A DNA stretch of 64,000 nt from CAVVST01 sp963750995 (GCA_963750995.1 CAVVST010000002.1:496001-560000), one strand, 5' to 3'. Counted from the first letter of the stretch, positions 6,254 to 15,300 are shown. A program made the numbers and translations. The notes: generated by a model not told the origin, from the letters alone.

Positions 6254-8602
6254 CTAGGTCCTGCGAGCGGCGAGCGCGGCTTTCACACGCTCGGGCGTGA
6301 ACGGCACCTGCCGGATGCGGATGCCGGTCGCATCGAAGATCGCGTTACCGATCGCGGCTGCGATCCCGGTGATGGCGGTTTCGCCGGCGCCGGTCGCGGG
6401 CACATCGGACCGGTCCATCAGCACGGTCTCCACGACAGGCATCGCCGTCCCCACCGGAAACGTGCGGTAGGTCTGCCAATCGACCGCCGTCACCTTCTGA
6501 TCGTCCCAGGTGACTTCTTCCGCCAGCGTGCGGCTGATGCCGTGCAGCGCCGCCCCTTCCAGCTGGTTGCGGATGCCGTCCGGATTCGAGATCGGACCGG
6601 CGTCGCAGGCGACGACCAGCCGTTTGACCATGACCTGGCCCGTATCCTGGTTGACGTCGACATCGGCCGCCATCGCCACCCAGCCGTTGCCGCCGTCGCG
6701 CGCGACACAGGCGAACCCACGGCCCGGGGCGGCGCCGGTTCGCCGGGTACCCGCCCGTGGCGACGGGCGCGATTCCCATCCAAACCGCTTCGCCGCGGCC
6801 TGGACGACGTCGATCAGGCGCTGGTCGCTGAGATGACGCAGCCGATACGCCACCGGATCGGCCTTCACATGCGCGGCGATTTCCTCGATGAACGACTCGT
6901 GCGCGAAGGTGTTCTGCAGCTGCTCCGGCGCGCGCAGCGGTCCGTTGAAGAACGGCGAATCCACGCGGTGCGAGAGCACGCGCTCGCTCGCCACCCGGCC
7001 GGCCCCGCCGGCGGCGTCGCCGACGCGGCCGATGACATACGACGGCGCCGTGTTGTTGTCGCCGACAAATTCGGTCGGTGCCGGCGACGGCGTCCGCGGC
7101 TGGAACGGCGCCGGTTCAAAGCCCATGTGGAAGCCGCTGGCCACGTTGCCAGGCCGCGCGCCTGGACGGCCGCCGCGCGATGCCGACCAGCCTTCGTAAT
7201 CCCACGCGACGATGTTGCCCTGGGCGTCGAGGCCGACCTGCTGATCGATCACGAAGGCGAGGCCGTAGTTTTCCCACGCCATCTCGTCCTTGCGCGACAA
7301 CTGGACACGCACGGGCTTGCCCACTGCCTGTGAGAGCAGCGCCGCGTCGAACGCCACCGCGTCGGCGCCGTTGATCCCGTAACAGCCGGACCCTCGGGTG
7401 AAGACGACGTGCACGGTGTCAGGCGGCACGCCGAGCAGCGTTGCCGAGCTGCCGCGCAGCGCGTAGACGTTCTGGCTCGCCGCCCAGATCGTGGCCTTGC
7501 CGTTCTGCACGTCCGCCACCGCGCACGAGCTGCCGATCGACCCGTGCATCTGGAACGGGTACATATAGGTCGCACGTACCCTGTCGGCGGACGCCGTGAG
7601 CTTCGCGTCCACGTCGCCGGAATCGACGACCAGCGTGTCGCGCGACGGGAGCTTGCGCATGTAGTCGTAGTACTGCGCCTGGTTCGGCAGCCCCGTGCCC
7701 GCGGTCCAGTTCACCCGCAGCCGCTGCGCCGCCTGGATCGCCTGCCACGGTTTCTCGGCGACGACGCCGACGTAGTTCTTGCGCGTGACGACCTTGACGA
7801 TGCCAGGAAGGTCCTTGATCGAGCTTTCGTCGACACCGACGAGCGAGGCGCCCACGGCAGGTGGACGGATGGGACGCCCGTGCAGCATGCCGGGCACACG
7901 CACGTTGTGGACGTACTCCAGCCGCGCGGTGACCATGTCGGGCAGGTCGAGACGGGGAGCCGGCTTCCCCAGCACGGTCCACTCGCGCGGATGCTTCCGC
8001 GCCGCGTTCGTATCGAGCGGCACCTGGAACGTGCGCCCGCCAATCAGGTCCGCGTAGGTCGCCCGGCGCGAGGCGTCGGCGGTGACCACCACCGCCCCGT
8101 CTCGCGTCGTGAGCTGCGCCGCGGGAACACCCAGGCGGGTGGCGGCGAGGCCGATCAGGGTGTGACGAGCGGTTGCCGCGGCCAGGCCGAGCCCTGCGCG
8201 ATTGAAATTCGCGGGATGCGAGCCGGCGCCCGACGTCGTGCCCTGGTCGGGTGTGACGCCGGTGTCGCACTGGATCAGGCGGACGCGGTTGAGCGGCACG
8301 CTCAACTCCTCGGCGACGAGCTGCGTCTGCGCCGTGAAGAGCCCTTGTCCGAGTTCACACTTCCCGGTGTAGGCGATCACCGATCCGTCGGCGGCAATCG
8401 CGATCCACGAGTCGAGCTGGGTACGGCGGTCGTTTGCAGCCTGCGCAAACGCTTCTTCCGGCGCCAGGCCAAGCCGGCCGGCGGCATTCGCCACGCTGAA
8501 GCCGACAATCAGCGCGCCCGATCCCTTGAGGAACGCGCGGCGTGAGAAACCGGCACGTGCAAGCGCGGCGGCGGCATCAGCAGTCATCGTCACGGTGCTC
8601 AT
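6254..8602 (-). CDS. Tat-exported molybdopterin-binding subunit of an aldehyde/isoquinoline oxidoreductase-type enzyme
   Basis: A 782-residue xanthine-oxidase-family large subunit, most like the isoquinoline 1-oxidoreductase beta/CoxL-related group. Near residue 20 SRRAFLKG followed by a hydrophobic stretch is a twin-arginine signal, so the enzyme is exported folded with its molybdenum cofactor. Visible family blocks are KCELGQGLFTAQTQLVAEEL near the N-terminus, a central SRKDEMAWENY region, and GAGETAITGIAAAIGNAIFD near the C-terminus, where the catalytic Glu normally sits. Its ATG overlaps the 2Fe-2S subunit stop (ATGA), so the two are co-translated. It probably hydroxylates an aldehyde or N-heterocycle in the periplasm; the substrate is unknown. 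Confidence 0.9.
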   Translation of the reverse strand: MSTVTMTADAAAALARAGFSRRAFLKGSGALIVGFSVANAAGRLGLAPEEAFAQAANDRRTQLDSWIAIAADGSVIAYTGKCELGQGLFTAQTQLVAEELSVPLNRVRLIQCDTGVTPDQGTTSGAGSHPANFNRAGLGLAAATARHTLIGLAATRLGVPAAQLTTRDGAVVVTADASRRATYADLIGGRTFQVPLDTNAARKHPREWTVLGKPAPRLDLPDMVTARLEYVHNVRVPGMLHGRPIRPPAVGASLVGVDESSIKDLPGIVKVVTRKNYVGVVAEKPWQAIQAAQRLRVNWTAGTGLPNQAQYYDYMRKLPSRDTLVVDSGDVDAKLTASADRVRATYMYPFQMHGSIGSSCAVADVQNGKATIWAASQNVYALRGSSATLLGVPPDTVHVVFTRGSGCYGINGADAVAFDAALLSQAVGKPVRVQLSRKDEMAWENYGLAFVIDQQVGLDAQGNIVAWDYEGWSASRGGRPGARPGNVASGFHMGFEPAPFQPRTPSPAPTEFVGDNNTAPSYVIGRVGDAAGGAGRVASERVLSHRVDSPFFNGPLRAPEQLQNTFAHESFIEEIAAHVKADPVAYRLRHLSDQRLIDVVQAAAKRFGWESRPSPRAGTRRTGAAPGRGFACVARDGGNGWVAMAADVDVNQDTGQVMVKRLVVACDAGPISNPDGIRNQLEGAALHGISRTLAEEVTWDDQKVTAVDWQTYRTFPVGTAMPVVETVLMDRSDVPATGAGETAITGIAAAIGNAIFDATGIRIRQVPFTPERVKAALAARRT

Positions 8603-9072
8603 GCGTTCCTCCCGCGTTCGCTGGCGTACTTGGTGATCGCGCGAATCATCCGGGTGTGCGTAAAGCATCGGCACAGGACGCCCGTCATCGCCTGCCGGAT
8701 CTGGGGTTCGGTCGCGCGCGGGTTCTGATCGAGAAAGGCCTTGGCGGTGAGGACGACGCCGCTCAGGCAGAAGCCGCATTGCGCCGCCTGTTCGTCGATG
8801 AACGCCTTCTGGATCGGATGTGGACTTTCCGGCGTGCCGAGCCCCTCGAGCGTCGTGATCTCGGCGTTCGCGACCGTTTCCACCGGCGTCACGCACGAAC
8901 GAATGGCGCGGCCGTTCGAGATGACCGTGCACGCGCCGCACTGCGCCATGCCGCAGCCGAACTTCGGTCCATTCAGCGCGAGGTCGTCGCTCAGGACGTA
9001 GAGGAGCGGCGTCTGCGGGTCGACGTCAACCGTCTGCGTACGGCCGTTGACCTTGAGAGAAATCTGGCTCAT
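8599..9072 (-). CDS. 2Fe-2S subunit of the molybdenum hydroxylase
   Basis: A 157-residue CoxS/IorA-type electron-transfer subunit with two 2Fe-2S clusters. The N-terminal plant-ferredoxin-like domain carries CGMAQCGACTV with a fourth Cys in AIRSC. The C-terminal helical domain carries CGFCLSGVVL and later the CRCF motif. It passes electrons from the molybdenum centre of the product encoded at 6254-8602; it has no signal of its own and would be carried through Tat with the large subunit. No FAD subunit is encoded next to it, which fits the cytochrome-linked two-subunit type. It is the first gene of the pair. Confidence 0.93.
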   Translation of the reverse strand: MSQISLKVNGRTQTVDVDPQTPLLYVLSDDLALNGPKFGCGMAQCGACTVISNGRAIRSCVTPVETVANAEITTLEGLGTPESPHPIQKAFIDEQAAQCGFCLSGVVLTAKAFLDQNPRATEPQIRQAMTGVLCRCFTHTRMIRAITKYASERGRNA

Positions 9073-9095
9073 GGCTGATCCTCGGGAATTGCCGG

Positions 9096-9764
9096 TTAGT
9101 TTCGCATATCGCCTGGCGCGGCGCCACGGCGCGCGTCGGCCTGTGCCCGCGTCAATGCTTCGGCAAAGAGCTCAGAGGGCTGGGCGCCGGACACGGCGTA
9201 GCGGCGGTCGAGGACGAAATACGGCACACCTGAAATGCCGAGTCCGCGAGCCTCGCGAATCTCCGCATTCACCGCGTCGGCGAATGCGTCGCCGGTCAGC
9301 GCCGCGCGTGCATCCGCCTCGTCCAGGCCGGCCTCGACGGCGAGCGCAGTGAGCGCGGCGTCGTCGAAGATCGAGCGTTGCTCGGTGAAATGGGCATGGT
9401 AGAGCCGCTCGAGCACCGCGTCGTCAAGACCGCGCGCCCGGCCCAGGTGGACGATCCGGTGCGCGTCGAACGTGTTGCCCGTGACGCCGCCAACCAGGTG
9501 AAACTCGAGCCCTTCGGCCGCCGCGGTGCGTTCCATCTGCTGCTGCATCGCGGTGGCCTGACTGTCGGACATCCCGTACTTCGTCATCAGGGCATCGTGG
9601 TGATCGCGCACCTCGCCTTTCGCCATCGCCGGATTGAGCTGGTAGGCGCGATGCACGATCTCGATGCCGGCGCCGTCATCCACCATCGCCAGACCCCGCT
9701 CGAACCGGCGCTTGCCGATGTAACACCACGGGCAGACGAGGTCGGACCAGATCTCAACTTGCAT
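9096..9764 (-). CDS. DsbA family oxidoreductase (FrnE-like)
   Basis: A 222-residue thioredoxin-fold protein of the FrnE/DsbA branch. The N-terminal redox motif is VCPWCYIGK (CPWC) directly after the first strand. The helical insertion follows (MERTAAAEGLEFHL, TFDAHRIVHLGRARG), and the cis-Pro loop is GISGVPYFVLDRRYAVSGAQ. No signal peptide is present, so it acts in the cytoplasm, as FrnE proteins do. The ATG at 9764 was chosen because the strand leading to CPWC begins there; longer in-frame sequence upstream overlaps the ada gene and is not protein-like. It lies 31 bases after ada on the same strand. Confidence 0.9.
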   Translation of the reverse strand: MQVEIWSDLVCPWCYIGKRRFERGLAMVDDGAGIEIVHRAYQLNPAMAKGEVRDHHDALMTKYGMSDSQATAMQQQMERTAAAEGLEFHLVGGVTGNTFDAHRIVHLGRARGLDDAVLERLYHAHFTEQRSIFDDAALTALAVEAGLDEADARAALTGDAFADAVNAEIREARGLGISGVPYFVLDRRYAVSGAQPSELFAEALTRAQADARRGAAPGDMRN

Positions 9765-9784
9765 CAAGGCACAAGGCCCACGTG
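9765..9784 (+). repeat. Short copy of the AAGGCACAAGG word
   Basis: AAGGCACAAGGCCCACGTGAC-like sequence sits in the 31-base gap between ada and the DsbA-like gene and matches the words at 3109-3149. Too short to say more. Confidence 0.35.
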
Positions 9785-9795
9785 ACGAGGCGCTG

Positions 9796-10869
9796 TCACG
9801 ACCGTTCCCGTTCGAGCAGGGCGCGCTTGCGTTCAATGCCCCACCGGTACCCCGCCAATGAGCCGTCGGTCCGCACGACGCGATGACACGGGATCGCGAT
9901 CGCCACCGGGTTCGCCGCGCACGCCTGGGCGACGCCGCGCACGGCCTTCGGCGCGCCGACGCGCCGGGCGAGATCCGCATACGTGACCGTCGTGCCAGCG
10001 GGAATCGCGCGCAACGCCTGCCAGACGCGCTGTTGAAACGCCGTGCCGCGGACGTCGAGCGGCAGATGCTCGCCGGTGCCCGGCGCCTCGACGAGGCCGA
10101 CGGCCTGCGCCACCAGCTGCTCGAACGCCGCGTCGCCGCCGACGAGCTGCGCGTTGGCAAAGCGATCCTCGAGGTTGCGGACGAGCGACGCGGGATCGTC
10201 GCCGAGAAGGATCGCGCAGATGCCCTTGTCCGTCGCCGCGACCAGTACCGCACCGAGCGAGCACTGCCCCACTGCAAACCTGATCGCGACGCCGACCCCG
10301 CCGTCGCGGAAGCGACGCGGCGTCATCCCGAGGACCGCCGGCGCCGCCGCATAGAACGGTCCATTCGAGTTGTAGCCGGCCTCGTAGATCGCGTCGGTCA
10401 CGCTCGGCCGCCGGACGAGCTCTGCCCGTACCCGTTTGGCGCGATGCGCGTTCGCGTATGCCTTCGGCGTCAACCCCATCACCGCCTTGAACACGCGATG
10501 GAAGTGAAACCGGCTCATGCCGGCCGCATCAGCCAGCGCGTCGAGGCTGGGCAGCGTATCGGCGCGCTCGATCAGGCGGCACGCACGCGCGACGGCCGAC
10601 GCGCGCTGCTCTGCCAACGCCGGCTCGTTGGGCCGGCAGCGCTTGCACGCCCGGAACCCGGCCCGCTCGGCGTCGGCAATGGTGAGGTGAAATCGCACAT
10701 GGTCGCGGCGGGCCTGCCGCGACGGGCAGGACGGCCGGCAATATACGCCGGTCGTGCTGACTGAATAGACGAACAATCCGTCGGCCGATGGATCCCGGCG
10801 CGTGACCGCCGTCCACCGGTCGTCTTCGCTGGCGAAGATCGCGGTCGTGCTGGTGTGTGTTGTGGTCAT
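9796..10869 (-). CDS. ada: Bifunctional methyl phosphotriester/O6-methylguanine repair protein and regulator Ada
   Basis: A 357-residue full-length Ada. Residues about 15-85 form the N-terminal phosphotriester methyl-acceptor and zinc domain (TTGVYCRPSCPSR and FRACKRCRP, giving four Cys). An AraC-type helix-turn-helix region follows (LADAAGMSRFHFHRVFKAV). The C-terminal alkyltransferase domain has the acceptor site PCHRVVR after NPVAIAI and the RGVAQACAANP block. It removes methyl groups from DNA onto its own cysteines and activates the adaptive response when methylated. The length is close to the E. coli protein (354). It is divergent from the M28 peptidase gene, sharing an 89-base gap. Confidence 0.95.
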   Translation of the reverse strand: MTTTHTSTTAIFASEDDRWTAVTRRDPSADGLFVYSVSTTGVYCRPSCPSRQARRDHVRFHLTIADAERAGFRACKRCRPNEPALAEQRASAVARACRLIERADTLPSLDALADAAGMSRFHFHRVFKAVMGLTPKAYANAHRAKRVRAELVRRPSVTDAIYEAGYNSNGPFYAAAPAVLGMTPRRFRDGGVGVAIRFAVGQCSLGAVLVAATDKGICAILLGDDPASLVRNLEDRFANAQLVGGDAAFEQLVAQAVGLVEAPGTGEHLPLDVRGTAFQQRVWQALRAIPAGTTVTYADLARRVGAPKAVRGVAQACAANPVAIAIPCHRVVRTDGSLAGYRWGIERKRALLERERS

Positions 10870-10958
10870 GCGGCCATCCTCGCAGCACGCGCGACGGGGC
10901 GCACTCCGGGTCTTGCTTTCGAATCCAGGGCTATTATCGCTTGCGAGACTTCGAACGG

Positions 10959-11858
10959 ATGCGTCGCCTTCTCTGGATACTCCTCGTCTTCCAGTTGCCG
11001 CTGGCCGCCCAGCGCGCGCCCGCCCGCTACGTGGACCGCGCCGAGCTCATGCGCGACCTGGCCGTCCTGGCCTCGCCAGACTTCGAAGGACGCCGTACCG
11101 GCACGCCCGGCTCGCTCAAAGCGCGGCAGTGGATCGTCGAGCAGTTCCGCAGCATCGGGCTGACACCCGCGGGAACGGCGGAATACCTTCAGCCCTTCAG
11201 GTTCAGAGATTCTGCAGGCGCGAACGTGCTCGGTCGCCGCGCGGGGCGCGAACCGCGCGCGAGGCTGATCGTCGTCACGGCGCACTACGACCATCTCGGC
11301 GTGCGCAACGGCGTGGTCTACCCGGGCGCCGACGACAACGCTTCCGGCGTCGCCGCGCTCCTCGCCGCCGCGCGTTATGTCGCGGCGAATGCGCCGCGCC
11401 ATCCACTGCTGTTTGCCGCGCTGGACGGCGAGGAACTGGGCCAGCGCGGCGCGCGGGCGTTGCTCGACGCAGGCCTGATCGACCGCCGCGGTGTGGCGAT
11501 GGCGATCAATCTCGACATGGTGTCGCGGAGCGAGCGCCGCGAGCTCTACGCGGCAGGGACCTCGTTTGCGCCCTGGCTGATCCCTATCCTCCAGGACGTG
11601 CAGACGCAGGCGGCCGTCACGATCCTGTACGGCCACGATCGGCCGTCGCCGCCGGCGCCGCTCGAGGACTGGACTCACCAGTCCGACCACGGCCCGTTCC
11701 ATGACGCCGGGATTGCGTGGGTGTACTTCGGGGTCGAGGACCATCCCGACTACCACCAGCCCACCGACACCTCCGGCCGGGTAGACGCGGGATTCTTCGG
11801 CGATACCGCAGACGCGATCGTCGAAGCGCTGCGCGCGATCGACGATCGGGTGGATTAG
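10959..11858 (+). CDS. Exported M28-family zinc peptidase
   Basis: A 299-residue protein with a short signal peptide (MRRLLWILLVFQLPLAAQ) and the M28 aminopeptidase fold. Metal and catalytic motifs are VVTAHYDHLG (His), GADDNASGVAALL (bridging Asp), LDGEELGQRGA (catalytic Glu-Glu), INLDMVSR (Asp) and SDHGPFHDAGIAW (last His). All five ligand positions are intact, so it should be an active periplasmic or secreted aminopeptidase using two zinc ions. The ATG at 10959 was chosen because the signal begins there; a TATTAT box about 22 bases upstream may be the promoter. It stands alone on the plus strand. Confidence 0.9.
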   Translation: MRRLLWILLVFQLPLAAQRAPARYVDRAELMRDLAVLASPDFEGRRTGTPGSLKARQWIVEQFRSIGLTPAGTAEYLQPFRFRDSAGANVLGRRAGREPRARLIVVTAHYDHLGVRNGVVYPGADDNASGVAALLAAARYVAANAPRHPLLFAALDGEELGQRGARALLDAGLIDRRGVAMAINLDMVSRSERRELYAAGTSFAPWLIPILQDVQTQAAVTILYGHDRPSPPAPLEDWTHQSDHGPFHDAGIAWVYFGVEDHPDYHQPTDTSGRVDAGFFGDTADAIVEALRAIDDRVD

Positions 11859-11900
11859 AGACGCCGGAGCCTTGAAGGGCGCCGGCTACCAGGATTCAGG

Positions 11901-12131
11901 TCAGGGCTGGGCAACTACCGCCGCGCGACGCGGCGCCGCCTTGCGGCGCGTCGCCTTGACTTTGACGGGAGCAATCGTCGCCGAGCGCTCGAGCTTCACG
12001 AGCGGCGTGGCAAACGTGCGTGGGCCGTGTTCATCAAAGTCGATCGTCGTGTGGTATTCGTTGGCGGCGGCCACAGTGCCGGCACCGTATGTAGGCTGGG
12101 ATACGCGATCGCCAATGGCAAAGACTCGCAC
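11901..12131 (-). CDS. Small Tudor/CarD-like domain protein
   Basis: A 76-residue basic protein. The first 50 residues, with FAIGDRVSQPTYGAGTVA and TTIDFDEHGPRTFATPLVKLE, have the five-strand pattern of the Tudor-like/CarD-type domain also found at the end of UvrD helicases and in DUF3553. The C-terminal 25 residues are Lys/Arg/Ala-rich (KVKATRRKAAPRRAA), a nucleic-acid-binding tail. It probably binds RNA polymerase, a helicase or DNA, but the partner is unknown. TATACT (complement of 12201-12206) with TTGCAA 19 bases farther upstream is a possible but poorly spaced promoter. Confidence 0.65.
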   Translation of the reverse strand: MRVFAIGDRVSQPTYGAGTVAAANEYHTTIDFDEHGPRTFATPLVKLERSATIAPVKVKATRRKAAPRRAAVVAQP

Positions 12132-12234
12132 GGGATCTCCTGAATGGATAAAGACGCACGGACGCGCGTCCCCGGACTACGCTCGAAAAGGTTCCTACAT
12201 AGTATAGGTGATCTGATGTAGCGTATTGCAACGC

Positions 12235-13720
12235 ATGCGCATTCATCTCGTAAATCCCAGTGATGTCTCGTTTGGTGTGGCCGTCATTACGCCCCGTTGG
12301 CTCTACGTGCTCGCCGCCGCCACCCCGGCTGAGCACGGCGACCCCCACCTGGTCGACGAAACGCTCGAGTTCCTCGACCTCTCGACCGTCTCATCGGGTG
12401 ACGTCGTCGGCATCGGCATTCACACCGCCAACGCCCACCGCGGCTATGAGCTCGGACGCCAGGCACGCGCACGCGGTGCCTGGGTGGTCTACGGCGGCAT
12501 TCACGCGACGCTCTTTCCGGATGAGGCGCGCGAGTACGGCCAGGCGCACGCCGTCGTCAAGGGCGATGGCGACCGGGTCTGGGGCACGGTCATTGCCGAC
12601 TGCGCCGCGGGCCGACCCGAGCCGCTCTACGACGGCGGCCGCATAGCGGGACGCTCGTTCCGCAGTGCGCGGTGGGATCTGCTGCCGAAGGACGCCTACA
12701 TGTTCGCGTCGGTCCAGACCGTCCGCGGCTGTCCGAAGCACTGTTCGTTCTGCTCGGTGTGGCGGACCGACGGCCAGGAGCCCCGCATGCGAGGCGCCGA
12801 CGACGTCGTCGAGGAGATCCGGGAGCTGCGTTCCCGCGGCTTCAAGTTCGTGGTACTGGCGGACGACAATTTCTATCCCGTCGCCTTTGCCGACCTCGAG
12901 ATGGCCAGGCGGCGGCTCGACAAGAGCGCCCTGCAGGATCTTGAAGCGGTCCGCAAGGAACGCTTCGAGCTGATGGAGCGGCTCGCCAACCTGCCCGACG
13001 ACATGGTGTTCTTCACCCAGATCACGATGGAGGCGGCGGAGGACCCGGCGTTCCTCGCGGCGATGCGCAAGGCGCACATTCGCGGCGCGCTCGTCGGGGT
13101 CGAGTCGGTGACGAAGGAAGGGCTCAAGGCGATCTACAAGGACTTCAACCTCGCCGGCGACGATCTCGTCACACGGCTGAAAATCTTCCGGGACAACGGC
13201 GTGCATGTGCTCGGGTCGTTCATCTTCGGCCTGCCGACCGATACGGCCGAGACGTTCGATGCCACGGCGACGCTGGCGCAGGCGGCCGGCGTCACGTTCG
13301 CGCAGTTCGTCTTGCTGCAGCCGTTTCCCGGGACGGTCGATTTCGAGAAGTGGGAAAAGGCGCAGGTCGATCCCCCGCGCATCGACGACATTCCGATCAC
13401 GCGGCACTGGCTGCTGCCGAGCGGCAAGCGGCCGAAGATCTACATGCCGCATCCCAACCTGACGGCCCGATCAGATCAGGGGCTATACCCAGCAGGTCTG
13501 GGACAAGTTCTACAGCCTGCCGGCCATCTGGCAGCGGGCGCAGTGCGTGAAGTCGCTGAAGGGACGGCTGGCGTTCATCCTGATCTCCAAGCTCTACCGC
13601 CAGATGTACGCCAATACTGGCATCGCCACCGATAGTGCCCGCCATGCGCGCGCCAATCGTATGGCGAGACTGATCGCCAAGCCGTGCCGGCGCCTCTTCG
13701 TATCCCCGGTCAAGGCGTAG
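12235..13720 (+). CDS. B12-binding-domain radical SAM protein, one frameshift
   Basis: About 495 residues when read through a frameshift. The N-terminal 140 residues form a cobalamin-binding-type Rossmann domain (VVGIGIHTANAHRGYEL, VVYGGIHATLFPDE). The radical SAM cluster motif is VRGCPKHCSFCSVW, giving CxxxCxxC, and further TIM-barrel blocks (GALVGVESV, GSFIFGLPTDT) follow. The C-terminus (RGYTQQVWDKFYSLPAIWQR to SPVKA) lies in the next frame; one extra C in the CCC at 13466-13468 restores LTADQIRGYTQQVW, a DUF4070-like tail. The stop at 13718-13720 directly abuts the stop of the convergent gene. Substrate unknown. TTG at 12226 is an alternative start. Confidence 0.82.
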
Positions 13721-14647
13721 TCAGTCGACGACGCGGCCGGCGGTGAGGAAGCGGCGGTAGTCGGAGAAACGCTGCGTGATCCGGGTGCGCTGCGTGCCGG
13801 CGCCGCGGATCACCGTCACCGACTCAATCGACGCCGGCACCAGCAGCGTTTCCTCGGGATCCGAGAACGTCTCCCGCCGGTAGCGGATCGATGAATCCGC
13901 GCGCTCGATCACCATCGAGCGCGCCGCGCCGCGGCGCACCTGCTGGCGCGGCACGTCGAACGAGAAGGTGCCCACCAGCCGGTCATCCACCCGCAGCACG
14001 TCGTAGGTTTCCGCATCGACCCAGACGCGTCCGCGCGATCGCCCGGGCAGCGTCAGGCTCACGCAGTCGTCGGTCCAGGTGATTTCTTCCGGGAGCGAGG
14101 CGGCGCCGCGGTAGTCGATCATGATCGCGGCGCGGCCGTCGACCCTGGCGGTGCCGGCGGGAGTGAACTCCGCTTCGTGAAGCCGTGCCGGCAGCAGCAT
14201 CGCGAGCGGTTCGGGCGACACCGGTTTCGGGTCCATGCAGCCGGGATCGTTCGCGGACGGCAGCCGCCCGTTGATCCGGAGCGGCTCGCGAACCACGTTG
14301 GCGATCGGCGTGCGACCCGACGTCCCCGGCTCCCATTCCACCCGCAGCTCGAACGCCAGCCGGCGCGGGAAATCCATCGGCGTCATGTCGGCGCGCAGCG
14401 GCTGGATCCAGACGTTCTCCGTCGACATGATGCTGGCCGCCCGCGCGTACCACTGCTCGATCCGGCGCGAGACGCGCGTGAGCGTACTGGTGAAGTCGCC
14501 CTGGACCGACTGTGCGGCGGCCGCGCCCGCGGCCGGCACCAAGGCGAGCACGGCACAGATGAGATGGATTGCCGCGCGGTAGCCGATGGGCGTACAGTGC
14601 TGTCGCGGAGGTGCGTTATGGCTGAAGCCGGAATGAAGTGCGCGCAT
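13721..14647 (-). CDS. Exported hypothetical protein
   Basis: About 308 residues in the longest ATG version. A hydrophobic segment (AIHLICAVLALVPAAGAAAAQ) is a probable signal, although it sits about 20 residues in. The mature part is beta-rich with FELRVEWEPG, GTARVDGRAAIMIDYRG, WVDAETYDVLRVDDRLVG and a C-terminal ITQRFSDYRRF. The 'value set by the last editing step, then YRRF' ending resembles the protein encoded at 44182-45094 (KADWFDYRRL), so the two may be distant relatives. Function unknown. Its 5' end overlaps the divergent metallothionein-like gene by about 30 bases if the ATG at 14647 is used. No closer start codon precedes the signal segment. Confidence 0.65.
   Translation of the reverse strand: MRALHSGFSHNAPPRQHCTPIGYRAAIHLICAVLALVPAAGAAAAQSVQGDFTSTLTRVSRRIEQWYARAASIMSTENVWIQPLRADMTPMDFPRRLAFELRVEWEPGTSGRTPIANVVREPLRINGRLPSANDPGCMDPKPVSPEPLAMLLPARLHEAEFTPAGTARVDGRAAIMIDYRGAASLPEEITWTDDCVSLTLPGRSRGRVWVDAETYDVLRVDDRLVGTFSFDVPRQQVRRGAARSMVIERADSSIRYRRETFSDPEETLLVPASIESVTVIRGAGTQRTRITQRFSDYRRFLTAGRVVD
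14569..14598 (+). promoter_or_regulatory. Candidate promoter of the metallothionein-like gene
   Basis: TTGCCG at 14569-14574 and TACAGT at 14593-14598 are spaced by 18 bases and lie 19 bases before the ATG at 14618. It would sit inside the 5' coding end of the opposite gene. Confidence 0.35.
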
Positions 14648-14770
14648 CCTAGTTGCCAGTGCCTGGTCCCGCCACACGGCCCCCACGGCAAGTACTGCAG
14701 CGACCACTGCAAGCAGGCGGGCGACAAGATCGAGCTGCGCTGCGACTGCCAGCATCCAGCCTGTCGCTGA
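14618..14770 (+). CDS. Metallothionein-like small Cys-rich protein
   Basis: A 50-residue protein beginning MAEAGMKCAHPSCQCLVPP and ending LRCDCQHPACR, with KYCSDHCKQAG in the middle. Eight Cys and four His are placed as in bacterial SmtA/BmtA metallothioneins: an N-terminal KCAxxxCxC, a central YCSxxC and a C-terminal CxCxHxxC. Such proteins sequester zinc or cadmium in the cytoplasm. GGAGGTG starts about 12 bases before the ATG and is a strong ribosome binding site. The gene is too short to stand out by length and overlaps the 5' end of the opposite gene. I am fairly sure of the family from the Cys spacing. Confidence 0.8.
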   Translation: MAEAGMKCAHPSCQCLVPPHGPHGKYCSDHCKQAGDKIELRCDCQHPACR

Positions 14771-15010
14771 TCGGGCCCGCATACGGCTGCGGTCGGCGCG
14801 GCGGAGGTCGGCATTCGCGTTCACACAAATCCCTCGCGGTCGACTTCTACCTGTCCGCCGGAGCTGCCGACGAGCTGACTCCGGCCGGCGCTGCATCGGC
14901 GTGCAGGCCCGCTTCCGCGCCGCAAAGTACCATCAACGCGCCGCGAAGGTCCAACGAACCGAGCCATTAATAACGGCATCCCGCTTGCCTTCAGTTTCGC
15001 TGGAGGCCAG

Positions 15011-15262
15011 GTGGTGAACCCAGGGGAAGAGCGAAGGAACATCAGTACGCGGGCCGCTGTCGTGCAGCGGGTCATCAACGGGGTCGTGCAGAACCCGAGC
15101 GTCACACTGACAGTCGACACCCTCCAGGCCTGGCTCGACATCCCGATGGACGCCGCTCAGCGGATTCTCCAGCGGCTCGCCTCGTCCGGCCTCGTGCGTG
15201 AGGTGCAGAAGGGGGTCTGGACGCGCGGCACGTGGCCGGGCGCCCAGCGGGACTGGTACTGA
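15011..15262 (+). CDS. Small winged-helix-like protein
   Basis: Eighty-three residues starting at GTG, with TGGAGG four bases upstream (a GTG at 15014 is equally spaced). The body (AAVVQRVINGVVQNPSVTLT, AWLDIPMDAAQRILQRLASS, GLVREVQKGVW) reads as helix, helix-turn-helix and a two-strand wing. It is therefore probably a small DNA-binding protein, although the exact family was not recognised. It follows a 240-base gap (14771-15010) in which I see only a possible TTAATA box near 14967 and short GC-rich stems. Confidence 0.62.
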   Translation: MVNPGEERRNISTRAAVVQRVINGVVQNPSVTLTVDTLQAWLDIPMDAAQRILQRLASSGLVREVQKGVWTRGTWPGAQRDWY

Positions 15263-15263
15263 A

Positions 15264-15300
15264 CCGCTCCCCAACTCCCAACTCCCAATCCCCCAGTCCA
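15264..15300 (+). repeat. CCCAACTCCCAA-family word repeat
   Basis: CTCCCCAACTCCCAACTCCCAA-type words follow directly after the stop of the small winged-helix gene. Same words as 6172-6247 and 20743-20794, here with only one arm. Confidence 0.5.

Noticed and set aside
4891..6300. A 469-codon open frame opposite the amidohydrolase gene.
   Set aside because: Antisense shadow with no recognisable features.
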